Assembly: GCF_026151205.1 (NCBI RefSeq)
Contig: NC_087073.1
Coordinates: 21,726,270-21,790,269 of the forward strand
Origin: Bolinopsis microptera
Taxonomy: Eukaryota > Ctenophora > Tentaculata > Lobata > Bolinopsidae
DNA length: 64,000 nucleotides
Reading direction: 5' to 3'
The notes under the pieces were generated by a model, which ran no database searches, was not told where the DNA came from, and saw only the letters and a program-made list of their open reading frames with translations. Below, piece after piece: positions 23,291 through 33,600 of the stretch. Position 1 is the stretch's first letter. Every line of letters starts with the position of its first letter. The translations under genes were made by a program, and so were the position numbers.

Positions 23291-23718
23291 GAAACAAGAA
23301 GCAGAAGAACAAACCCCAAGCTGCAACTACTGATGCTGGAACTAGTGTTAAGCCTGCTAACCGTTCTATTGGACTTCAAGCTATCTCCTGTGACCGCTGC
23401 AAAGGACTTGGACACACCCCCACACTTTGTCCTGACAATTCTGACACCACTTCCTCAACACCTAATGCTGTCTTCTGCTCACACTGTAAGCTGAAATCTC
23501 GCTACGAGGGCGAAACTATGAAGATCGAGGTGCAGTTGTGTCCAGCTCATATACCTGCTGTGGTAGAGTCCTCGTCCTTCAAGAAGAAAGAACGAGTCCG
23601 CGACTTCCTCAAAAAGATCGACAACATGGTTAACGCAGGAGCTTCTCTAGATGACGCTGTGAGTTACATGGGTATCACATCAGAGAAATACAAAAGATAC
23701 CAGAAGTACCTGCAATGA
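23291..23718 (+). CDS. transposon-encoded zinc-knuckle protein fragment
   Basis: An open frame from just after a TGA at about 23290 to TGA at 23716-23718. It contains a CCHC zinc knuckle (CDRCKGLGHTPTLC, spacing C-x2-C-x4-H-x4-C), a second Cys pair (CSHC), and an alpha-helical basic tail (KKKERVRDFLKKIDNM, SEKYKRYQKYLQ). CCHC knuckles bind nucleic acid in many mobile-element proteins. There is no ATG near its start, so it is an exon or a broken gene. It begins head-to-head within a few bases of the minus-strand exon, which suggests an internal inversion. The family is not recognised. Confidence 0.5.
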
Positions 23719-23904
23719 ATCTGAATTATTTTAATATTTTATTGCTCCAGGGTGACAGTTACTGATTTAAAGTTATAATGATATTGAATGAACTTATTTA
23801 CAACTTATTGATTTCTCGAAATATGTTTTTAATTGACAAATCAATGTGAACTAATCATCAAACTCATGAAATAATTGGATCAAAAGTCTGATATAAGTGT
23901 TGTC

Positions 23905-24046
23905 ACTATACTGCCGTGGCACTGCAGTGGCACTGCCGCCGTACTGCCGCCGTGCTGCCGCCGTGCTGCCGCCGTACTGCCGCCGTACTGCCGCCGTACT
24001 GCCGCCGTGCTGCCGCCGTACTGCCGCCGTACTGCCGTCGGAATAC
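23905..24046. repeat. 11-bp array inside the right terminal inverted repeat
   Basis: Inverted counterpart of the left array (units GTACTGCCGCC / GTGCTGCCGCC), about 12 units. The unequal unit number in the two termini shows the arrays changed length independently. Confidence 0.93.
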
Positions 24047-24066
24047 TGATGTATGACCTGTAATTT

Positions 24067-24499
24067 AATAGGTAAAATTTCGAAAATCCCGATTGGGTAG
24101 ATTGGACCGTGTTCACCTTTTCCAAACAAAAAGAAATTATATCAATGTGAATTACCGTTCTCAAATGCAAAATTATACTTAGAATGAAATGGGTGTCTCG
24201 CTTTTCCCATTCATTGAGGAGCATGTTTACCCGTAGTATAGGTATAGTACGGGTAAATAACCACCACGTGTTACATTTCGTCCGCGCTGTGATTGGATGA
24301 TATAAGGCGTTGTGATTGGACGATATAACGTGCGCTCATTGGTCAGATATTTAGTTGATGAACCAATGGCAATGGACGCGGCGATCTGAACAGCGAGTAT
24401 TTTCCGCATTATTATAGTATTGGGCCCTAACGATGCAATAAACCTCACCTCATTAGACGGACTATTATCTGGGGACCCCCAGTAAGACAGTCGGTAACA
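24067..24499. other. unique sequence with clustered CCAAT boxes
   Basis: Three ATTGG motifs (about 24292, 24316 and 24339) and one CCAAT (about 24362) lie within about 80 bp, with GATATAA motifs between them. This resembles promoter composition, but no gene start can be attached to it. Confidence 0.3.
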
Positions 24500-24993
24500 T
24501 GACATCTGTCCGACAGCGACATCTGTCCGACAGCGACATCTGTCCGACAGCGACATCTGTCCGACAGCGACATCTGTCCGACAGCGACATCTGTCCGACA
24601 GCGACATCTGTCCGACAGCGACATCTGTCCGACAGCGACATCTGTCCGACAGCGACATCTGTCCGACAGCGACATCTGTCCGACAGCGACATCTGTCCGA
24701 CAGCGACATCTGTCCGACAGCGACATCTGTCCGACAGCGACATCTGTCCGACAGCGACATCTGTCCGACAGCGACATCTGTCCGACAGCGACATCTGTCC
24801 GACAGCGACATCTGTCCGACAGCGACATCTGTCCGACAGCGACATCTGTCCGACAGCGACATCTGTCCGACAGCGACATCTGTCCGACAGCGACATCTGT
24901 CCGACAGCGACATCTGTCCGACAGCGACATCTGTCCGACAGCGACATCTGTCCGACAGCGACATCTGTCCGACAGCGACATCTGTCCGACAGC
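24500..24993. repeat. 17-bp near-perfect minisatellite
   Basis: About 29 copies of GACATCTGTCCGACAGC with essentially no variation. Each unit contains the inverted repeat CTGTC-C-GACAG. Perfect homogeneity implies very recent expansion. Long frames on both strands are artefacts. Confidence 0.98.
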
Positions 24994-25351
24994 ACTATTT
25001 TCTTGTGTTTGAAGTGACACTGATATCTAAAATTTGGCACATAGAAATTTACCCAAACTTGCACAAATTAATTGTCTTAAAGCTATTTTACTATCAAGAA
25101 AGTTTCAAGAAAATCGTATTGCTGGATCTCCAGATATATGCCTTGGACACACTGCAAACCACCAAATTGGAGATATATTTTGTGTTTAAGGTGATATCTC
25201 AAATTTGGCACATAGAAACTCGCTCAAACTTACACAGATTATCCGTCCTATAACCACCATACTTTATGGAAAGTTTTAAGAAAATCGTACGGTAGGTTCC
25301 GACATAAACGTTTGTCCGAATAACCTATTTTCTGAGTCGGACAGATGTCGC
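24500..25351. mobile_element. candidate inverted-repeat element whose left end became the 17-bp array
   Basis: A single inverted copy of the array unit (CGGACAGATGTCGC) lies at about 25338-25351. Between it and the array is an internal direct duplication of about 150 bp (AATTTGGCACATAGAAA at about 25029 and 25201, each followed by AAGAAAATCGTA). The array units therefore look like an expanded terminal repeat. No target duplication was confirmed. Confidence 0.4.
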
Positions 25352-26630
25352 CCAATCAAGACAGACTACCTATCGCTTTTAATTTTATTTCGAAGTATGT
25401 ATCGGCCCGGAAGTAAGCCAACGAGATTTCTACAAAGTGTGATTGATTTAATAAACCTAAACTAATTACAATTTTCTGTGTGAGTAATAGTTCTACTCAA
25501 ACAGCAAACTGTAACTATAGTTAACTACTAGTTAACAAACTACTCATTACACCACTCCCCTTGTAAAACTTAACTTACTTCCTCAGAGTTTTGTCGGCAA
25601 ATAAACCGAAAAAGCCATTTGTAAATTATTATTATAATTATACATTGTTGGGCACTACGGGCCAAACCACATTATAGTTAGAGTTTCACTCTTTATTTTT
25701 ATGGCATTGAAGGTTTAACAGTAAAACGAACGAAATTATCTACGTAAATAATAACCAATCGATGCACTCAAGAATATCAATAAGATTTACTAGATATTAA
25801 AAAGTAGTAAAACTAATTTTAAAACATATAGAAAGATATAACATTATATATACTATTAATCCCAATATTATACATTATATATGATAATCCTGCGACCTTG
25901 CAGTGCGATCCAGAAACTATTAAAACCGAATGTGATATCAACTCAATAACCAATGAAGCAAGTTTGAATATTGTCCTAATCGCACTACATTATTATATCT
26001 GAAATCTGCACTTTACTTCCTTGTACTTGATCAGCAGCGGACTGTAAGTAAGCTAAAAATATAAACAAAAATAAAATACTTTATTATAATTTCAATTTCA
26101 TGAAAAGTCTTTTATTTGGTTTTACAGTAAATTTACAAAAATTGCCCTCCAAACTGACATTTAACATCGAACTAAGAGTAAAAGAGCACTAACTAAAACC
26201 TGAGTATTGAGTAACCTATAAGTATTACACTACTTCAGCTATCAATAGTTTTAAATATATCGTCTAAAATACTGCAACTTGAAAACATCATTTGACTAAA
26301 TCAACTATTGTCCTAATAGGGACCTTCATCAAATTCTTTAAAGCACCTTCCAGTTATAAACTGAATAATAAAGAATCAACTTGTTACAAAAACAATAACT
26401 GATAATATCTGATTTAACGCGTTTCCTTTCCGTAGTCGACTCAGTGAGAATATTTTGCTTCTCACTGAGTCGACTACAGAAAATAAACTCGTTAAATCAA
26501 ACTATAAAGTTAAACTGTTAAGTTAACACCTGGAAAATGCATATCATTTTCATTAAAAAACTCACTTAAATAACTTAATATCATAACCACGTGAAGAGTT
26601 GGCTTAAAAATGTACAAAAGCTTAGAGGAG
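25352..26630. other. AT-rich unique sequence, one strong hairpin
   Basis: No coding sequence is recognised. A hairpin at about 26412-26500 pairs GTAGTCGACTCAGTGAGAA with its exact complement around an 8-base loop, with further pairing of GATTTAACG / CGTTAAATC outside. If the SLC6 transcript (minus strand) reads through its repeat-rich 3' end, its poly(A) site would lie here. Confidence 0.4.
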
Positions 26631-26639
26631 GATGAGTAA

Positions 26640-29600
26640 GAAGGAGCAGGAGGAGGGGTCAGGAGGAGGAGGAGGGGTAAGGAGGAGGGGTGAGGAGGAG
26701 GAGTGAGAGTTAAGAGGAGGGGTAAGAAGCAGGAGTGAGAGTTAAGAGGAGGGGTAAGAAGGAGGAGTGAGAGTTAAGAGGAGGGGTAAGGAGGAGGAGT
26801 AAGAGTTAAGAGGAGGGGTAAGAAGGAGGAGTGAGAGTTAATAGGAGGGGTAAGAAGCAGGAGTGAGAGTTAAGAGGAGGGGTAAGAAGGAGGAGTGAGA
26901 GTTAAGAGGAGGGGTAAGAAGGAGGCGTGAGAGTTAAGAGGAGGGGTAAGAAGCAGGAGTGAGAGTTAAGAGGAGGGGTAAGAAGGAGGAGTGAGAGTTA
27001 AGAGGAGGGGTAAGGAGGAGGAGTAAGAGTTAAGAGGAGGGGTAAGAAGGAGGAGTGAGAGTTAATAGGAGGGGTAAGAAGCAGGAGTGAGAGTTAAGAG
27101 GAGGGGTAAGAAGGAGGAGTGAGAGTTAAGAGGAGGGGTAAGAAGCAGGAGTGAGAGTTAAGAGGAGGGGTAAGAAGGAGGAGTGAGAGTTAAGAGGAGG
27201 GGTAAGAAGCAGGAGTGAGAGTTAAGAGGAGGGGTAAGAAGGAGGAGTGAGAGTTAAGAGGAGGGGTAAGGAGGAGGAGTGAGAGTTAAGAGGAGGGGTA
27301 AGAAGGAGGAGTGAGAGTTAAGAGGAGGGGTAAGAAGGAGGAGTGAGAGTTAAGAGGAGGGGTAAGAAGGAGGGGTGAGAGTTAAGAGGAGGGGTAAGAA
27401 GGTGGAGTGAGAGTTAAGAGGAGGGGTAAGAAGGAGGAGTGAGAGTTAAGAGGAGGGGTAAGAAGGTGGAGTGAGAGTTAAGAGGAGGGGTAAGAAGGAG
27501 GAGTGAGAGTTAAGAGGAGGGGTAAGGAGGAGGAGTGAGAGTTAAGAGGAGGGGTAAGGAGGAGGAGTGAGAGTTAAGAGGAGGGGTAAGAAGCAGGAGT
27601 GAGAGTTAAGAGGAGGGGTAAGAAGGAGGAGTGAGAGTTAAGAGGAGGGGTAAGAAGCAGGAGTGAGAGTTAAGAGGAGGAGTAAGAAGCAGGAGTGAGA
27701 GTTAAGAGGAGGGGTAAGAAGGAGGAGTGAGAGTTAAGAGGAGGGGTAAGAAGGAGGAGTGAGAGTTAAGAGGAGGGGTAAGAAGCAGGAGTGAGAGTTA
27801 AGAGGAGGGGTAAGAAGGAGGAGTGAGAGTTAAGAGGAGGGGGAAGAAGCAGGAGTGAGAGTTAAGAGGAGGGGTAAGAAGCAGGAGTGAGAGTTAAGAG
27901 GAGGGGTAAGAAGGAGGAGTGAGAGTTAAGAGGAGGGGTAAGAAGGAGGAGTGAGAGTTAAGAGGAGGGGTAAGAAGGAGGAGTGAGAGTTAAGAGGAGG
28001 GGTAAGAAGAAGGAGTGAGAGTTAAGAGGAGGGGTAAGAAGCAGGAGTGAGAGTTAAGAGGAGGGGTAAGAAGGAGGAGTGAGAGTTAAGAGGAGGGGTA
28101 AGAAGGAGGAGTGAGAGTTAAAAGGAGGGGTAAGAAGGAGGAGTGAGAGTTAAGAGGAGGGGTAAGAAGGAGGAGTGAGAGTTAAGAGGAGGGGTAAGAA
28201 GGAGGAGTGAGAGTTAAGAGGAGGGGTAAGGAGGAGGGGTGAGGAGGAGGAGGGGTAAGAAGGAGGAGTGAGAGTTAAGAGGAGGGGTAAGAAGGAGGAG
28301 TGAGAGTTAAGAGGAGGGGTAAGAAGGAGGAGTGAGAGTTAAGAGGAGGGGTAAGAAGGAGGAGTGAGAGTTAAGAGGAGGGGTAAGAAGGAGGAGTGAG
28401 AGTTAAGAGGAGGGGTAAGGAGGAGGGGTGGAGGAGGAGGAGGGGTAAGAAGGAGGAGTGAGAGTTAAGAGGAGGGGTAAGAAGGAGGAGTGAGAGTTAA
28501 GAGGAGGGGTAAGAAGGAGGAGTGAGAGTTAAGAGGAGGGGTAAGAAGGAGGAGTGAGAGTTAAGAGGAGGGGTAAGAAGGAGGAGTGAGAGTTAAGAGG
28601 AGGGGTAAGAAGGAGGAGTGAGAGTTAAGAGGAGGGGTAAGAAGGAGGAGTAAGAGTTAAGAGGAGGGGTAAGAAGGAGGAGTGAGAGTTAAGAGGAGGG
28701 GTAAGAAGGAGGAGTGAGAGTTAAGAGGAGGGGTAAGAAGGAGGAGTGAGAGTTAAGAGGAGGGGTAAGAAGGAGGAGTAAGAGTTAAGAGGAGGGGTAA
28801 GAAGGAGGAGTGAGAGTTAAGAGGAGGGGTAAGAAGGAGGAGTGAGAGTTAAGAGGAGGGGTAAGAAGGAGGAGTGAGAGTTAAGAGGAGGGGTAAGAAG
28901 GAGGAGTGAGAGTTAAGAGGAGGGGTAAGAAGGAGCAGTGAGAGTTAAGAGGAGGGGTAAGAAGGAGGAGTGAGAGTTAAGAGGAGGGGTAAGAAGGAGG
29001 AGTGAGAGTTAAGAGGAGGGGTAAGAAGGAGGAGTGAGAGTTAAGAGGAGGGGTAAGAAGGAGGAGTGAGAGTTAAGAGGAGGGGTAAGAAGGAGGAGTG
29101 AGAGTTAAGAGGAGGGGTAAGAAGGAGGAGTGAGAGTTAAGAGGAGGGGTAAGAAGGAGGAGTGAGAGTTAAGAGGAGGGGTAAGAAGGAGGAGTGAGAG
29201 TTAAGAGGAGGGGTAAGAAGGAGGAGTGAGAGTTAAGAGGAGGGGTAAGAAGGAGGAGTGAGAGTTAAGAGGAGGGGTAAGAAGGAGGAGTGAGAGTTAA
29301 GAGGAGGGGTAAGAAGGAGGAGTGAGAGTTAAGAGGAGGGGTAAGAAGGAGGAGTGAGAGTTAAGAGGAGGGGTAAGAAGGAGGAGTGAGAGTTAAGAGG
29401 AGGGGTAAGGAGGAGGGGTGAGGAGGAGGAGGGGTAAGAAGCAGGAGTGAGAGTTAAGAGGAGGGGTAAGAAGGAGGAGTGAGAGTTAAGAGGAGGGGTA
29501 AGAAGCAGGAGTGAGAGTTAAGAGGAGGGGTAAGAAGCAGGAGTGAGAGTTAAGAGGAGGGGTAAGAAGGAGGAGTGAGAGTTAAGAGGAGGGGTAAGAA

Positions 29601-30650
29601 GGAGGAGTGAGAGTTAAGAGGAGGGGTAAGAAGGAGGAGTGAGAGTTAAGAGGAGGGGTAAGAAGGAGGAGTGAGAGTTAAGAGGAGGGGTAAGAAGGAG
29701 GAGTGAGAGTTAAGAGGAGGGGTAAGAAGGAGGAGTGAGAGTTAAGAGGAGGGGTAAGAAGGAGGAGTGAGAGTTAAGAGGAGGGGTAAGAAGGAGGAGT
29801 GAGAGTTAAGAGGAGGGGTAAGAAGGAGGAGTGAGAGTTAAGAGGAGGGGTAAGAAGGAGGAGTGAGAGTTAAGAGGAGGGGTAAGAAGCAGGAGTGAGA
29901 GTTAAGAGGAGGGGTAAGAAGGAGCAGTGAGAGTTAAGAGGAGGGGTAAGAAGGAGGAGTGAGAGTTAAGAGGAGGGGTAAGAAGCAGGAGTGAGAGTTA
30001 AGAGGAGGGGTAAGAAGCAGGAGTGAGAGTTAAGAGGAGGGGTAAGAAGGAGGAGTGAGAGTTAAGAGGAGGGGTAAGAAGGAGGAGTGAGAGTTAAGAG
30101 GAGGGGTAAGAAGGAGGAGTGAGAGTTAAGAGGAGGGGTAAGGAGGAGGGTGAGGAGGAGGAGGGGTAAGAAGGAGGAGTGAGAGTTAAGAGGAGGGGTA
30201 AGAAGGAGGAGTGAGAGTTAAGAGGAGGGGTAAGAAGGAGGAGTGAGAGTTAAGAGGAGGGGTAAGAAGGAGGAGTGAGAGTTAAGAGGAGGGGTAAGAA
30301 GGAGGAGTGAGAGTTAAGAGGAGGGGTAAGAAGGAGGAGTGAGAGTTAAGAGGAGGGGTAAGGAGGAGGGGTGAGGAGGAGGAGGGGTAAGAAGGAGGAG
30401 TGAGAGTTAAGAGGAGGGGTAAGAAGGAGGAGTGAGAGTTAAGAGGAGGGGTAAGAAGGAGGAGTGAGAGTTAAGAGGAGGGGTAAGAAGGAGGAGTGAG
30501 AGTTAAGAGGAGGGGTAAGAAGGAGGAATGAGAGTTAAGAGGAGGGGTAAGAAGCAGGAGTGAGAGTTAAGAGGAGGGGTAAGAAGGAGGAGTGAGAGTT
30601 AAGAGGAGGGGTAAGAAGGAGGAGTGAGAGTTAAGAGGAGGGGGAAGGTA
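26640..30650. repeat. 32-bp minisatellite, about 4.0 kb, contains the SLC6 stop codon
   Basis: About 125 copies of a 32-bp purine-rich unit (GAGTTAAGAGGAGGGG followed by TAAGAAGGAGGAGTGA). Variants have AAGCAGGAGTG or a GGAGGAGGGGTGAGG block. On the minus strand the first unit supplies the last codons and TAA of the transporter gene (TCC CCC TCC TCT TAA), so most or all of the 3' UTR would be this pyrimidine-rich array. The G-triplet spacing would allow G-quadruplexes on the + strand. Confidence 0.97.
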
Positions 30651-33600
30651 CAGCAGGTATGTCGTGAACCATATTAGTAATATCAGCGTTTAGGGGCGTC
30701 AACATCCTGAAAAAATCTTGTCCATCAATATTACGTACAGTTTCACGTGATCCTACATATTTAAAATAGTTTGTTTTTTTTGAAGAAAAATAGATAAATT
30801 ACAGTTTCAGTGTGCTAGTAGTTGTAGTAGTAGTATCTTTATTTTGGTTCAGCAGATGGACAGGGCTTAGGGGTGAACATCCTGAAAGTGATTAAATCCC
30901 ATTTCAATTATTATAATCCGACTAACGTATCTTCAACAATACAGAAACAAAAGTGATTGATAAAATATTTTGCGATGATTAACAGAATTTAAGAAGGAGT
31001 ACTTACCATGTTAATCTGCCGAGGTGAGAGTTGCTGCCAGAGTGTTTGATGGGATCGTACATGATACGAGGGAATATGGCTACAAGCAACACCAGGAACA
31101 CCATGAAGACGAACACCAGCTGACCGAGAATGAGCATGTCGCTCGGGTAACCACCGTACGACGTCTCTATATCACCCTGAACAGTGTTTGTTAGAGCATG
31201 TCGCTCGGGTAACCACCGTACGAGGTCTCTAAATCACCCTGAACAGTGTTTGTTAGAGCATGTCGCTGGGGTAACCACCGTACGACGTCTCTATATCACC
31301 CTGAACAGTGTTTGTTAGAGCATGTCGCTCGGGTAACCACCGTACGAGGTCTCTAAATCACCCTGAACAGTGTTTGTTAGAGCATGTTGCTCGGGTAACC
31401 ACCGTAAGAGGTCTCTATATCACCCTGTGTTGTTAATAATAGTTCACATCAGGATTGTCACGTGATAAAATGCCTATATCAGTGTATCTTAATTACTTGA
31501 TGTCACGTACCTTGATGTTGATGCAGGTAACGACAAGGAGCAGAGCATATGAGAAGTACTTGATGAGGAACCCAAAAGCGATGCAGAAACAGTCGTGTCT
31601 GTAGAGGGCCTCAATCTCGCCTGGTGATTAGTTGGTTTGTGTCACGTGGTGTGAATACTGTGTTCTGATTGGTTGGTTTGTTGCACGGGGTGTAAATACT
31701 GTGTTCTGATTGGTTGGTTTGTTGCACGTGATAATAAAGAAAAACAAACTGTACGGTTAGTAGAGTATACAACGTTAGGATACTTGGATACATCTATTTT
31801 ATTGGCAAGTTGCCAAGAACTCACTCTTCAACGTGTTTGGTACCCAGACTCCATCTTTTTCCTTGTTTCGGACTACGTTGTTAACTTGTGTTCTGAGACT
31901 GTCTGCTCCGTGCCATCTGGGGAACATTTGCAGGTCAGTATACATTCATACACTAGACTTGTTTTAATAGGTATTGTAGCTGCAGCAAAGTAGCTAGCTG
32001 CAGTAAAGTAGCTGCAGCAAAGTAGCTGCAGTAGAATAGCTGCAGTAAAGTAACTGCAGTAGAGTAGGTAGCTGCAGTAAAGTAGCTGTAGTAGAGAAGC
32101 TGCAGTTAAGTAGCTGCAGTACAGTAGCTGCAGTAAAGTAGCTGCAGCAGAATAGCTGCAGTTATGTAGCCGCTGTAAAGTAACTGCAGTAGAGTAGCTA
32201 CAGTTAACTAGCTGTAGTTAGGTATCTGCAGTTAAGTATCTGCAGTTAAGTAGCTGCAGTTAAGTAGCTGCAGTAAAGTAACTGCAGTAGAGTAGCTACA
32301 GTAAAGAAGCTGCAGTAAAGTAGCTGCAGTTAAGTAGCTGCAGTTAAGTAGCTGCAGTAGAGAAGCTTCAGTAGATAAGCTGCAGTTAAGTATCTGCAGT
32401 AGAGTAGCTACAGTAAAGTAACTGCAGTAGAGAAGCTGCAGTTAAGTAGCTGCAGTAAAGTAACTGCAGTAGAGAAGCTTCAGTTAAGTAGCTGCAGTTA
32501 ACTAGCTGCAGTTAAGTAGCTGCGGTAAAAAACTGCAGTAGAGAAGCTTCAGTTAAGTAGCTGCAGTTAACTAGCTGCAGTTAAGTAAGCTGCAGTAAAG
32601 TAACTGCAGTAGAGAAGCTGCAGTTAAGTAGCTGCAGTTAACTAGCTGCAGTTAAGTAGCTGCAGTAAAGTAACTGCAGTAGAGAAGCTTCAGTTAAGTA
32701 GCTGCAGTTAACTAGCTGCAGTTAAGTAGCTGCAGTAAAGTAACTGCAGTAGAGAAGCTGCAGTTAACTAGCTGCAGTTAACTAGCTGCAGTTAAGTAGC
32801 TGCAGTAAAGTACTGCAGTAGAGAAGCTTCAGTTAAGTAGCTGCAGTTAACTAGCTGCAGTTAAGTAGCTGCAGTAAAGTAACTGCAGTAGAGAAGCTGC
32901 AGTAAAGTAGCTGCAGTTAAGTAGCTACAGTTAACTAGCTGCAGTAAAGTAGCTGTAGTTAAGTAACTGCAGTAAAGTAACTGCAGTATAGAAGCTGTAG
33001 TTAAGTATCAGCAGTACAGTAGCTGCAGTAAAGTAGCTGCAGTTAAGTAGCTGCATTTAACTAGCTGCATTTAACTAACTGCAGTAAAGTAACTGCAGTA
33101 TAGAAGCTGTAGTAGAGAAGCTGCAGTACTAACCCCATGATGGCCCACAGTTTAGATCCGATGCCTGAAGCAGGTCCCTTGCTCAGTACAACAGCTATAC
33201 AGGTGAGCAGGATCCACCCGATGAAGAAAATGGCGAGCCCAACTCCAAGCTGAAAATAAGAAACTCAACCTCACTAAATATTTTGATGGTCCAATTGATT
33301 AATTAATTGAATAATGAATGGCTATAGTGCTAGTAAGAATCAGGAATATTTATATCAAAAAGTTAACAATTGATATTAAGAATTCGTTAACAAGCAAGAT
33401 GGTCTGAATATCTAAATATAAAAGATGATTTATTACTCAAATTGTTCTATAAAATTGACTAAAAATAGACTTACCGCTCCTCCCTGATCTTTTCCGTAAC
33501 TAGCTAGTAGTGCGTCTAGTACCGCTTTTGTTCCTTCTGTTGGCTTTTTACCGGGAATCGCCAAAGCTACAATCGTACCGATAAGGAGGAAGAAAACGAA

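Larger units (their letters stand above)
22219..24058. mobile_element. TIR DNA transposon-like element (1840 bp) with minisatellite-bearing termini
   Basis: Both ends start GGTCATACATCAGTATTCCG and run as inverted repeats for about 390 bp (22219 to about 22612, and about 23735 to 24058). Within each terminal repeat sits an 11-bp array of AGTACGGCGGC-type units, longer on the left (about 17 units) than the right (about 12). The flanks AGTAATTT (22211-22218) and TGTAATTT (24059-24066) look like an 8-bp target duplication with one mismatch. Two coding pieces in the centre run outward in opposite directions. An 8-bp duplication occurs in hAT, P and Merlin-type elements; the superfamily is not resolved. 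Confidence 0.8.

Noticed and set aside
24500-24993. CRISPR-like array of palindromic repeats
   Set aside because: Units are directly abutting with no spacers, and the context is a eukaryotic genome.
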